Position numbers and translations under genes: made by a program. The notes beneath the pieces were generated by a model. That model ran no database searches, was not told where the DNA came from, and saw nothing but the letters and a program-made list of their open reading frames with translations. This document shows, piece by piece, positions 11,726 to 22,902 of a stretch of DNA of 64,000 bases (its first letter is position 1; each line of letters opens with the position of its first letter). The DNA lies in NCBI GenBank assembly GCA_025602905.1, contig JAHLKI010000024.1, positions 248,001 to 312,000 on the forward strand, given 5' to 3'. Source of the DNA: Phlyctochytrium arcticum (Eukaryota > Chytridiomycota > Chytridiomycetes > Chytridiales > Chytridiaceae).

Positions 11726-13518
11726 ATATACTTTGCATCACAATACATTTTTGCTTCCAGTCACACACTATTTGCTATTCAGGGAGCCATACAACTTCTC
11801 ATTTTACGGTTGGCACGCCATTACCACTCATAGTTCATTGCATCCTCATACCACTGATCGTTACTGGGAAGCACAAACCTAAGTGAGATATATTCAAGAA
11901 GTGGATCCATGTAAGTGTTCATTCGATCTGATTTGTATTAAAACAGTTGTAGATCGTAAAGGCGATCACGTCAAGAGCTAGGTAGCGTTGGACCCCATGT
12001 TGTGGGACTAGCGAGATTTGGAATGACGCGCTCGGCCTATGTTGTGAGAGCTTGTGACGTTTGTGCGAGCCTGTCATTCCAATTTTTCGCATGTGTTGCG
12101 TGAGCATAAGGACTGCTTTTCTTTGCTCTGTACCTAATTAGACGCCCGAGCCTATTATGATAGCAATGAAATAGTTCCTTACCCATCTGACAGTGCTCAA
12201 TATGCGTTCTAATACAAATATCGATCTTTTTTTGTCGAACTCGATTCTTCTACATGAAAAATCAAGTAAAGCCAGTGCAGGCCAGTGTGGGGGAAAATCA
12301 CAAGTGTGCACTGCGCATGTTATGACAGGGATAAACTTCTATGAATAATCAGAGACCCATATGTGTAAACGACATGTCTACACATGCTCTTGTTATACGT
12401 CAAACACAGCCGTTGTTACATCCGGCCGGCCGTAGGCTAAAATTATTCAATTTTTATATTTGCTTTGCCCACGGTGGACCCGGACCAGACATTATGCAAG
12501 AGAAACATCTAGGACGATTCTTACACGAACAGAGAGACACTAATACTGTATATGCACTATGCAAAACTCAACTTGAAGAGACATTGGTATATGTACTACT
12601 TACTCTGTGAGTTAGGAAGACCAGTCCGATGGTGGAGTGGAATAGTTCTTGGGCAACACCGGAGCTCGGCTGGATCGAAACTCGGTAGTTTGTTTTTGGT
12701 GAAACAATTTTTTGATTTTCGTCGACATTTTCTCAAGTACAAAGTAAAATGCACTCTGCACTGAAGATGAAGATGAAGGATTCTAATATATAGATGAGAG
12801 GGAGATGGTTGGTTAATTGTTGCCTCTTTCATGATTTTTTTTCTTGTCTTTTCCCTTGATGTCAATGTGGTAAATCAGTTGGGTTCAATTCACAACCTAT
12901 TCTGAGGTTGACAACCGCAATGGCGCAATTGCAACCCAAGTATTTTTATTTCCTGAGATCTAGGCAGGATGTGCACTAGATATGGAATAGCTTAAGGCAG
13001 ATTCATTCCTTCTTCATCCTGATGCAGGAATCCTCACTGGGACGTCCGAGCCAGCGTCCGAGCAAGGTTCATGAATCATGTTTGACCAATGATTGACCCG
13101 GCAGCAGCAGCGCAGCACAGAACGGACGTATGATGCCCTTCCCGGTAGTACCCGATGTAAGTAGCCTGGTCTACTAAGCCGACTACCATACTCATTTGCG
13201 AATGACCCGGAGACGATCGGGCCTTGGTGGTCACCACCCTGATGTCGGACCAGATCTGGACCAGATGTCGGACCAGTCTACGACCAGATGTCGGACCTGA
13301 TGTCGGACCAGATGTCGGACTCACTGTCCGACTTGCAATGCCCCGGATAAAACTCGACAGAGAATCCTCCAGAGAATCCTTGTAAATCTGACACACACAC
13401 AAAGCAATACAGTGTAGACCTTCCTGGCCAAGGTATATATATATGGTTCTTTTGCTGACCCACATATTTCGTCAGTGTGTCCATGCTAACCGCGGAAGTA
13501 CAGTGTTTTTAAACCAAC
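11726..13518. other. Gene-poor spacer after the transposase relic
   Basis: No supported gene on either strand. AT-rich for the most part; open frames are short and compositionally random. It may include the 3' part of the transposable element, but no inverted repeat matching the 8.3-8.5 kb region was visible. Confidence 0.4.
13240..13330. repeat. Degenerate tandem repeats of a GTCGGACCAGAT motif
   Basis: About six imperfect copies of ga(t/c)gtcggacc(a/t)gat lie about 200 bases before the ATG at 13519. Such a short GC-rich array could be a protein-binding cluster or just a minisatellite; the sequence alone cannot decide. Confidence 0.6.
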
Positions 13519-13797
13519 ATGGCCGACGAAACAAATTTGATCGATGAGTCGCATTACGAGACAAGGGATGATGGAAAACTTTGGTGCAAAATGTGTAATG
13601 TGAAAGTGCGTCGTCCTTTGCCTGGATACCATACTAGAGTCCATTCAGGTGGTATGAGGCACCTTGACATGGTTGAAGATTATGAGATCAGATTTCCTAT
13701 CCTCAATCAGCAACCTCCAAGTTCTGCACCTGCCCCTTCCAATCCTGAACCTATGGATATTTCAACTTTGTCCTCCAAGTCGCCCTCCGACGATTAG
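13519..13797 (+). CDS. Small zinc-finger-like protein (92 aa)
   Basis: A 92-aa ORF preceded by a TA-rich tract (tatatatatatgg at about 13435). Residues about 27-45 hold a CxxC followed by HTRVH (WCKMCNVKV...GYHTRVH), a single C2H2/BED-like zinc site, then a Pro/Ser-rich tail with several SS/PS motifs. No family assigned. It could be a free-standing DNA-binding finger or a fragment of a transposon protein. The zinc ligands and the nearby TATA-like tract are the main support; no intron is needed. Confidence 0.45.
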   Translation: MADETNLIDESHYETRDDGKLWCKMCNVKVRRPLPGYHTRVHSGGMRHLDMVEDYEIRFPILNQQPPSSAPAPSNPEPMDISTLSSKSPSDD

Positions 13798-13837
13798 GCC
13801 ATTCTATCGACCAAATCCATTCCCCAAACTGCCTATT

Positions 13838-13881
13838 CCATAGCTCTATCCATAGCTCTATCCATAGCTCTATCCATAGCT
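13838..13881. repeat. 12-bp tandem repeat (tccatagctcta), about 3.7 copies
   Basis: Nearly perfect head-to-tail copies of tccatagctcta directly after the zinc-finger ORF. Confidence 0.9.
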
Positions 13882-14963
13882 ACGAAGGCTCGAGCCCAAC
13901 AGCTGGAGTTTCTCATTACACGTACACCCGTAGTAAAATACATAGAACGATGCCTACTTTGAATGTACAGGACGACTGCCAGAGTCTGAACATTAGGTCT
14001 CCTGGTTTCGCCTGTATATAGACCACTTGAGAAGACCCCGGCCTGGGTCAATAAATGTATACTATGATGTCTGGGGATCTGATGTCAAAAGTTCGTTCAT
14101 CTCAACCTTCATCAACGTCTGGAAATATTGAACATGTCGATTCGCCGCTTTCCCAGATAGACCGATAGCACTGGAATGCCTCCAGATGCATGCCTGCATC
14201 AACAGGCCTTGCACTCTGATGATCAAAAGGACTATGCATTTAGACATCTGGCAGTTCATCTTTGGCTTGCTGGCACCTCATATGGTCCAGATCGTGCATC
14301 AGACGATATCAAAGCTTGCCGACGCTCGCATTTCCTAATTGCACGTAGTGCTAATAAAAGGGAATCTACCACCGCTCCGTTATGCAGCTTCCGTGAGTCG
14401 GAAACCACATGCACACCCAAAAGAATGGCATGCACCAGTGGATAAAAAAAAGATACCAAGTCAACGACCAGGGAAACATCCGGCAGCCAAGTATACCGCT
14501 GATCCTGAATACGACCATTGTGCCCTTGGGTGCCTGCGAATCCCCCTACTTTTGCTCGACAAGATTGCCGCGCATCGTCCTTGGGGTGAAATTGAATTGG
14601 CAAGATGAAAATTTGGTATTTCCCGAAATTCCCGAAATAAAAGCCAGCGGCGCCACAGTGCGGCACAGCCATACGGTGGCGTGGCTTGGCGAGTGTCAGG
14701 CGGAAACCCGTTCAAACAACAAGAATCCGCAAAACGCCATCTGTCCACACAGGATCCCAACAATCCCACAGGTAATCGATCTCTCCACACAAGTTGCCAG
14801 TTCTTGGTCTCCCGTATATCCCCACGGTACGCTGCTGCTGCGTGCTTGCCGACGATCCCTCCGCCGTTTTGCTCAATCGCCTAAAGTTTTGCTCCCTCGC
14901 GCGTGTGTATAAAGTGGACACTGAATTGACGGGCATTGGCAATCCTTCCTCTTGAGCATAATT
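13882..14963. other. Spacer upstream of the SET/MYND gene
   Basis: No supported coding region. Overlapping ORFs on both strands lack family features. A TATA-like TATAAAG occurs at 14908-14914, suitably placed for a transcript whose 5' leader contains the intron at 14964-15167. Confidence 0.4.
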
Positions 14964-15167
14964 GTGAGTGTTGGGAAAAGCCATCAGTGGAGTGGAGGAG
15001 GCTGATGGCGAGTGGGGAGGAAAGTGACTTTGGGGAGGACTGCGTAGAAGAACGCCGGACATGGCGAACCAAAATGGAGCTGGGACAAAAGGGGGAGGGG
15101 GAGACGGTTTTTAAATCACAAACCATCATCGAAACCATGTCCTGATCTTGCCATGCTTTCTATTTAG
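14964..15167 (+). other. Probable 5'-UTR intron of the SET/MYND gene
   Basis: GTGAGT at 14964 and a pyrimidine-rich acceptor ctttctatttag ending at 15167, immediately before the ATG. A TATA-like box about 50 bases before the donor supports a short spliced leader. This is inferred from splice consensus only. Confidence 0.5.
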
Positions 15168-17181
15168 ATGGTTGACAAAAAGGACAAGAAGCCAAAGGCG
15201 GAAAAGGCTCCGGCCACCGAGACCGCCACGGCTACTCCCCCCAAGCCATCCAGCGCTACCAAGAAAAAGAAGGGCAAGAAGGGCGCTTCCCAAGTTGATG
15301 TTTCAAAGTATGCGCCTCTTGTTGAAGCCACTTCCTGGCCAATTGCCATCCAGTATTCCTCGGGTAAAGGCCGTCATGCGGTTGCCAAGGACGACTTGAA
15401 GCCTGGTACCATTATCTGCACCGAACGCGCTGCAACCCTGGTGGTTAGCACTCCCTGTGTTGGCGAATTCTGCCACCGCTGCGTTGGATCCTTGGCCAAG
15501 GCCCAGATCCTTGACCGACGAGTAGACTGCCCCACTTGCAAAAAGACTTCTTACTGCTCCCCAGGTAGGATTTGCTAAATTCCTTGAGTTTCCACACACA
15601 CAAGGTTTTTTCTGACTCGTCTCTTGTTTAGCTTGCCAGAAAGCTGATGCTACGCGTCATGTTTTGGAATGCTCCATTGTTCCCCAATTGGCTGAAATTG
15701 CTACCAAGCACGACATCAATGTTGATCTGTTGCGTCTGACCTTGTCCCTTTTGGTTGCTCGCGTTCTTGAAGAGCGCCGTGCCAAGCTGTCTGCATCAGG
15801 AAAGCAGGCCACCAACTCGGATGGCCCTATTGCACCATGGTGGGCCATCAATGAGCTTCCATTACACCCCCAAGTCTTTGACAAGACTTGGATCAAGAGT
15901 GTTACTGCCGCCGCCAAGGCAATGTCTGAGATTCTTCCAGCGCCCCTGGCTGCTACTCCTCAGCAGATTGTCGACTTATCTTGCCGCATCAACACTAACG
16001 CGCATAGTTTGTCTGATGACGAGGAAAAAACCGCTGATACCGCTTTTGGTCTTTTCCCTCTGGGTTCGCTTTTCTTCAAGCACAGTTGTGCACCCAACTG
16101 CCACTTTACTGCCGACAAGGGTGTTTTGACCTACCGCACCATCAAGCAAGTCAAGGCTGGCGAGGAGCTGCTGGTGTCGCACATTGAGCTTTTCCAACCT
16201 CGCTCAACACGTCGTCAAGAGCTGATGACCACCAAGCAAATCAAGTGTGACTGTACCCGATGCCGCATTCCCCTTCGCAAGTCAGTTGACCGCTTCTTGG
16301 ACGGTGTTCTCTGCGACCGTTGCCATAAGGGTGTTTACTTGGCTGAAAGCGAATTTACCGCTCAAGAAATCGCCAAGAAGGACGAGGAGATGGCCGCCGC
16401 TCAGCAGGCTGAAAAGAGAAAGCGAGAAAAGGCACTGGCTGGAGAAGCAAAGAAGGACAGCAAGACCAATGGTACCAACGGAACCACCGCGGATGAGAAA
16501 ATCGAGAACGGGTCTGAAGTCAAGACTGAAGATGATGAGAAGACTGTAGATGCCGAAGAGAAGAAGGACGAGATGACTGAGGCTCAAAAGAAGGAAATCA
16601 AGGAGCGTGAAGAGTACATGAAGAAACGCGCGTTCTGTGACTCATGCTCCCACTCCAAACAGCTGTTTGAGGTTGAGATCCTCCGCATCCAGGTCCAGCG
16701 CGACTACCAGGAAATCTTCCAATTCGTGCAGAAGAAGGCATACAAGCACACCATTCAATATTTCCGCCTATTCCTCGACAAATACCAGGGAAGCCGCCTC
16801 TTGCACCCCTACCACACTTACCTCGTCAACGCGCACCTTCCCCTGCTAACGGCGCTCAAGCAAGTCCAAGACTACACGGCTTGCCTCTCGGTCGTAAAAC
16901 ATGTCATTGACATTTACGAGACCTCCAATGTGGTTGCCCCGCTTCGCCACGAGTTTGTCGAATTGTACCAAGAGCTCGGCAGCATTCTGCAGCTGTTGAG
17001 TGTTGCCAACAAGTTGGACTCGGGTCCACGCGGCCAGCACCGGGGAACCGGTGAGATCCTTGAGCGTCGTTACAAGCGCGAGGCGACCGAGGCGTACCGC
17101 AAGGCGTACGATGTATGCCGTGTCTGCTTGGGAGAAGACTCACCAAAGACGGCCGAACTCAAGCGAAAGGCCAAAGTATAG
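15168..17181 (+). CDS. SET and MYND domain protein (SMYD-type)
   Basis: Exons 15168-15564 and 15632-17181 give 648 aa; the intron interrupts the MYND finger. A Lys/Ala-rich head (residues 1-42) precedes the split SET domain. The MYND zinc finger (about 101-148) has the pattern CHRC...CPTC...YCSPAC...H...C. The core SET motif at about 281-289 reads KHSCAPNC, followed by the C-terminal SET block AGEELLVSHI and a CDCTRC post-SET cluster. A charged Lys/Glu insertion (about 370-470) separates these from a helical C-terminal region. SMYD proteins methylate lysines on histones or other proteins, or act as binding scaffolds. The usual Asn of NHSC is Lys here, which might affect SAM binding. Confidence 0.85.
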
Positions 17182-19394
17182 TCTCGTCTTTTTTTCTTCT
17201 TTTATTGTCTCTTCTTTGGATTCCTCACTCTGCTCTTTCACCGCGGACTTGCTGCTACACTCCCACGTTTCTTGTGCGCCTTTTTTTAAACATTATCACT
17301 GTTAGCCTAGTTTATCCTGTCCTTTATAGTTTACTAGAACATGGGTTCCTGTTTCTTGATGTGAGAGAAAGTGTGTGTTTTCCTTTCCTCTTTTTTTGTG
17401 TTTCATGGGCCCCCTGGTGCTTTTTCCTTTTTGTTGTGTGCTTGCCTCATGTTTGATATCTGGGAGCGTAGAGGGTTGGGTTTCTGTTTGTTTCTTTATT
17501 GGGTGGGAAGCCGCGGTCTGTGATGAGATTTTTGAGAGGAATAAAATAGAGTAAATTTTTTTTGACAAAAAGGCAGACTTCGCCATATTCCACTTTTCTT
17601 GTATGTTGGCGTGTCCGCAGGGAAGCTTCCAGCAGCATGTGGGTATTGAACCGAGTCTGGGCTTTGTTCCTGGTGATGAATTTGTGTGAGAAACTCGGCA
17701 AAGGTGGCGTTGTTTCGTGGCAGACGGAGCTCCGATCGGGAAACCAGAAACAAACCTATTGGTGGTGCGTATGATGCAAGAAAAATGGAGTTGACTTGGT
17801 AGACACGTTGGGGAAGTGGTGTAGTGAACGGGGCAACCATATCCCTTATTGCCATTTCAAGCCCTCATTCAGTACCAAACTCTTCTCACCATATCCTGAT
17901 CTGACAGGAGAAAGGCCGCCTCTGGTTCCCACTGGCTCAATTGTTGCAGGACCCTATCCATAAGCTCTCAAGTATATCCCCAGACCATATGATGACTCTT
18001 ACCGACCCGATCCTGACCTCTCTTATTCTTCTGCTATACTGGAACGCTCGCGACGTTTGTATTGATTGCCGACTCGTCGTACACCCGATCGTGCTTGTTC
18101 TCACAATATTTACTTGAATGGAAAGTTTGACAACCCCTTGGTCTTGCGGCGAATGGAAGTGAATGTTCAACGGACGGACGGAATGTTAGGAACAAGACTA
18201 CGACGGTTTTGCAAGACCAAGTTGCAAGACCCGATCCTGCTGTTGACGGAAAACAACAGCCATGGAAATTAAAAAAGACTCGGGGGCTACCACCCAAGAC
18301 GTTAATGCTCCATCCAAGGTCGACATCAAAACTCGCGATGTTTGCACTAGAGAAAAGATGGAGCCACCAAAGTATATACTGCTGTAAGGCAGACTGAGGT
18401 ACGGCAATGATCGTACATCGAGACTGAGCAACGATGAACATTAATACGTATTCATTGGAATGCTCGATATTAAATCCTTATTTCATACTTTAACTACTAC
18501 ATCCACATTGAACGGGAGGGGGCCTTCTCAGGGGTCTTCTTTACTTTCGCACGCGACAACAGTTTGCGTAGCTGAGCAGCTGCCCAGATGTATGCGCAAC
18601 CTCCATTTGTTTTGCGTGAATTTAAAGTGCGCTTACAGACATCATGCCCCAACGTCTGTTCAGTCTCGTCTCTGGGGAATGAATGGTCCATATAGTTTTC
18701 AACATCATCTCAGAGTAAGCATATTCCTCAGAATGGGGTGCACCCGCTGTTTATTGTAAAATGCTTCAAGGTTTTAACGGCTTGGTGAAATGCAGCGAAT
18801 GGACCGAATGGGGGAAGCGGTCGCCCGCATGCTGTAATTTACTGTGAAATCCTCGCGTCATCATACCCAGGATTATAGTATCGGTGGCCGTGGGAACATT
18901 TGGGAACATCTTTCTGCTGACTTTTCTATGCTGCTCAATACATGCAGGGCGGGCAACGCACTGCCATCGGCGCCGATGGTCTACATTACGGTCAGGTATT
19001 CGCGACTTGTTATTGTGCCCAAATCCAGAGATGCTGTCCTTGACTTGGTTATCACTTTTGTATCTCGCCCAATACCTGCGGGGGGCAAGCCAGTGTCATC
19101 GAGTCATTGATGTCGCAGGTTCGAATATCACCATCGTATACATGGCTTTTTGATAAGGGACAGAAGTAGCGCATATGACAAGATAAAAGAAGGACTATAG
19201 AGTACAGGACATATTTAGAGCACATCGTCCATCAACTGCAAGAAAGAGGTAAATCCAAAAGGAAAACAGCGAGCCTGAAGACTGGAACCATTCTATTCTA
19301 TGTGAGTTGTCTGTTATGATACGAGTATGCGAAGGGCAGAGGTACACGGACACTGGTATTCACAAAAGACATACCCGGTGTCCGCCCTGGGAGG
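17182..19394. other. Long gene-poor interval
   Basis: T-rich 3' flank of the SET/MYND gene to about 17500, then mixed sequence with no ORF I can support on either strand. A GGTTCGAAT string near 19122 is not part of a foldable tRNA. No repeats of note apart from homopolymer T runs. Confidence 0.4.
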
Positions 19395-19985
19395 TTACGT
19401 GCTGACCCCGACCGAGCAACATGAACCACAGTTTACAGTTACCCGACTCCAAGACCCAGCTATATACCCGACAAGCAACATTATTACGAGGGGCAATAGG
19501 GACACCCAACTCGTCCCCGGTTTTCTACTCTCGACGGTATAGCCCCCATCATTCTTGGCCTCTGGGGCCAAACTCGTCCCCGGTTTTATACTCTCGACGG
19601 TATGGCCTCCATCATTCTTAGCCTCTCGAGCCCTCCCGTAATAATCCATTGGACTCGCACTGCCCGAAGTCATACACTCGTAAATAGCTGTAATCGCCGG
19701 GTTGTCCGCCATACGTTTTTGGTGTTGAGCCTCAGACTCGGCTATCCGTAAGCGCAAAGCGGCCAGTTCCGCTTCCCTTTCAGCCTGCCGCCTGTCCCTT
19801 TGAGCCTTTTGACAATCGAAATACGGCTTGACCCAACAATCCTCTAACAGCTTTCGATCCCCCTCCGGCAACTGGCTATAAGCTGGATTTTTGAACATGA
19901 CTGAGGCTATGGTCACCTGCTCTGATTCCGGCAACTGGGCAAAATTTGGAGGCAGTGTCAATTCAGTGGTGGTCTCGTCGGACAT
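19395..19985 (-). CDS. Small tail-anchored membrane protein (196 aa), unknown function
   Basis: The ATG at 19985 (MSDETTTELTL) is preferred to the further-upstream in-frame ATG because coding-like composition begins there. Layout: a polar head with PENYF-free motifs NFAQLPESEQ and YSQLPEGDRKLLEDC; a charged helix (about 75-110, QRDRRQAEREAELAALRLRIAE) that should form a coiled coil; a 21-residue direct repeat (EAKNDGG-TVES-KPGTS); and a single hydrophobic segment near the C-terminus (WVSLLPLVIMLLVGYIAGSW). This architecture fits a tail-anchored protein facing the cytosol. No family is recognised. The repeat is also visible in DNA as two 63-bp units. Confidence 0.5.
   Translation of the reverse strand: MSDETTTELTLPPNFAQLPESEQVTIASVMFKNPAYSQLPEGDRKLLEDCWVKPYFDCQKAQRDRRQAEREAELAALRLRIAESEAQHQKRMADNPAITAIYECMTSGSASPMDYYGRAREAKNDGGHTVESIKPGTSLAPEAKNDGGYTVESRKPGTSWVSLLPLVIMLLVGYIAGSWSRVTVNCGSCCSVGVST
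19510..19635. repeat. Two 63-bp direct repeats within the tail-anchored protein gene
   Basis: Units begin at 19510 and 19573 (ctcgtccccggtttt in both) and differ at a few positions. They encode the doubled 21-residue segment of the minus-strand gene, so length changes stay in frame. Confidence 0.85.
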
Positions 19986-20762
19986 TTTGAACTCGTTTTC
20001 TTGGTGTTGGTTGTGTTTTGCTCCAGGAACAAAGAGAGTTTGGGCACGAAGACGTTTGGGGAGTGTCTGCCAGTGTCTGGGGAGGAGTGCTTTGACCAAG
20101 TCTGCTGCAGGCTGAGGGCATTTTTCCGTTTGTATATGCGGTTCTGGAAGATGGATCATGGCTTCATGTTGTTGGGAGTGAGGAAGCAAACAGTGGCGAT
20201 ACAAACGGGGAATGAATGCACTACTGTCGCTATTAGCTGAGTACGCTTGCGAAAGTCCAGGCGAAAGTCAATGAGGCTCGCGGAATTGTATTGGGGGCAT
20301 TGTAGCCAGCTGCCAGGATCGTCTGGACATGCCACAGTGTTATTTCACAAAGATGCCAAGTATGTATGCGGTAGAGTATTGGCAGGCATTGGGCTGAATC
20401 TGCGGGACCTTTGAAATGTCTTTGAGTGGGCTGTGAGCATTTTATCGGAGCTCACCGCCTTGATCGAGGCTTGGCGGCTCATTCTTTCATGATTCATGAA
20501 ATTCAGGCCCCCGACCCAAAGGTAACTTAACGATGCACAACTTTTTAATGCATCAATCTGAGCAAATGGCTGCATGTAAATTTCACTATTTACTCTGGGG
20601 GGGCCCATTGTTATTTCTTTTGTTTACGAGAATATGGAAGATGAGGCATATGTTTTTTCGAACAAACCCTGATCGGGGCGTAGTAATTGTGCTCGGCTTT
20701 TCCATCTTTCCTTCTGCCAAGGTTTTCCGGAAACTACACCTTGGTCGTGCGGGCCGATTTGG
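19986..20762. other. Divergent spacer between tail-anchored gene and annexin
   Basis: No supported gene. It contains the promoter regions of the two divergent genes. ORFs here are short and lack features. Confidence 0.4.
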
Positions 20763-20770
20763 TATAAATA
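20763..20770 (+). promoter_or_regulatory. TATA box of the annexin gene
   Basis: TATAAATA, about 160 bases before the ATG at 20923. An intron-like segment (20849-20910, GTAAGT...CAG) in the leader leaves a short spliced 5'-UTR. Confidence 0.6.
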
Positions 20771-20848
20771 GGGGGCCCCCGGTTGTCGCCCTCGCCCATT
20801 TTTACAGCCACATCTGTCCAAACTCCGACACGCGTGAACCGTAAAATC

Positions 20849-20910
20849 GTAAGTGTGCAAAAAATATTCATATTTAACACGACCAAGAACACTCACATTT
20901 CTTGAAACAG
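20849..20910 (+). other. Probable 5'-UTR intron of the annexin gene
   Basis: GTAAGT donor at 20849 and a cttgaaacag acceptor ending at 20910, 12 bases before the start codon. At 62 nt it matches the coding introns of the same gene. Confidence 0.55.
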
Positions 20911-20922
20911 TCAACGAAAAAC

Positions 20923-22615
20923 ATGGCTGGATATCCTCCTCAACAGCAATACCCGCCTCAACAGGGATACCCTCCCCAGCAACAGCAGCAACAGGGCTAT
21001 CCCCCACCTACTCAAAACTACCCAGGCTACCCCCCAGCCCAACCAAACTACCCGGCCCAGCAGCAGGGCGGATATGCACCTCCTCAGGGCTATCCCCCCC
21101 AACAGCAGGCTGGATACCCACCCCAGCAACCGGGATATCCACCTCAACAGCAGCAGGGATATCCTCCCCAGCAGCAGCAGGGTGGATACCCTCCGGCCCA
21201 GCAGGGAAATTACACCTACCAGAACGCTCCTCCACCCCAGCATGGACAAGGACAGCCTGGGTACCCCGGTCATCAACCGCAGCAGCAACAGGCCTACCCC
21301 CCTCAGCAGCAACAACAGGGATACCCCCCTCAGCAGCAGCAACAAGGATACCCTCCTCAGCAGCAATACCAGCAGGGACATGCTCCCCAGCACGGTCAGC
21401 CGCAACAGCTGTTTTACTCCCCGGGCGGTCCACCCATGGGACCGGCAGAGATTGACCGGGATTGTCAAGCTTTGCGCAAGGCCATGAAGGGCATGGGTAC
21501 CGGTAAGTCTTCAAACCGACGCCGACCCATCCGAACCCCTCGCTAAAAATGTCCATGACAGATGAAAAGGCCCTCATTGAAGTCTTGTGTAAACGCACCC
21601 CGGAACAAGCCGAGCAAATCTACGTTGGCTACAAGTCCCATTTCGGCCGTGATTTATACAAGGACGTCGAGTCTGAGACTTCGGGCAATTTCAAGAAATT
21701 AATGACATTGCTCACCCTGCCTTTACGTGAGGTGGACGCAATTTGTCTGAAAGAGGCAATGGTTGGTGAAGAGGGCGAGGCATGTGTTGAAAAAAAACCC
21801 ATTCCCGTCGGGGTCCGCCCCATGGTTCTTTTTGTTTTAGGAGAACTCGGAATTTTGAATACTAACCGTACCCTTTTTTTTTGTTATTCTCACTTTTAGG
21901 CCGGTGTTGGAACAAACGAAGACGCCTTAATCGAAATCTTGGTCGGCCGAACCAACGCCGAACTCAACGCCATCCGCCAATGCTACAAACTCCGCTTCAA
22001 CAAAAACCTCGAAGAGGTCGTCGCATCCGAAACCTCGGGCCACCTCAAAAAAGTCCTGGTGGCCCTACTCCAAGCCAACCGTGACGAAAACGGCGCTGGC
22101 TGGAACGTGGATGCCGATGTGGAGGCCCTCTACCGGGCCGGAGTCGGTAAAATGGGAACGGATGAGGCGACCTTTATCTCGATTCTGTGCAGTCGGCCTG
22201 ATTACCACTTGCGCAACGTCTTTAACGCGTACCGCTTAAAGTATAACCAGACCATGGAGCAGGTCGTCAAAAAGGAGTTTTCGGGAGATATCGAAAAGGC
22301 ATTGTTGTCTATTGGTAAGTCTCATTCTTTCCCTTCTTTCATCTCTTGTGTTCAATGCTTATTTCTTGATGCATAGTTCGATCCTCCGAATCTCGCGCCA
22401 CAAACATCGCATACCTCTTTGAAAAGTCCATGGCCGGTATGGGAACCAAGGACAACAAACTCATCCGTTTGACCGTTCGCCACCGCGACCCCCGCATCAT
22501 GATGCAGGTCAAACAGGCCTACCAGCAGTTGTACGGCAAACCCCTTTACCAGCGCGTGGAGGGCGAGACCAGTGGCGACTACAAAAAGGCGTTGCTGGCT
22601 TGTGTTGGACCTTAG
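20923..22615 (+). CDS. Annexin with long Pro/Gln/Tyr-rich N-terminal tail
   Basis: Exons 20923-21502, 21562-21761, 21900-22314 and 22377-22615 give 477 aa. Residues 1 to about 175 are GYPPQQ-type repeats, as in annexin A7/A11 and Dictyostelium annexin, a tail linked to self-association. Four annexin repeats follow. Type-II calcium loops appear as KGMGTDE, AGVGTNE, GKMGTDE and AGMGTKD, each paired with a downstream acidic residue. The protein should bind acidic phospholipids in a calcium-dependent way at membranes. Intron 2 uses the weaker donor GTTGGT and has a good branch-point match (actaac). The predicted promoter has a TATA box and a leader intron. Confidence 0.93.
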
Positions 22616-22902
22616 ACTTTTCGAAAGTTTCTACCCGCGATCACTAGTAATAATGAACGTTTTCTCCTTTTTGGTAATAAAACCCATATAATAAACTCAC
22701 ACGGATCTGACGTGAAAAAAATCATATTCAATTCACTACACTAATTCCTAACTGAAAATCTGTTCAACATGCGTGATCAAAGTGTATATACATGAAATTT
22801 TACCAAAAAGGGGGAAGGGATGTAACAATGTTGAATAATGAGGGGGTTGTTGCTTCTATGCGTAAAAAGGAAGAAGGGGATGAGTTGTGTAATGGACGAG
22901 AT

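Noticed and set aside
19110..19140. Possible tRNA (GGTTCGAAT B-box-like string)
   Set aside because: The T stem does not pair and no A box or acceptor partner lies at the right distance.
20853..21468. Other-frame ORFs across the annexin tail (Ser/Thr/Pro-rich and Leu-rich)
   Set aside because: They are shadows of the GYPPQQ-encoding repeat. Only the + frame from 20923 splices into annexin repeats.
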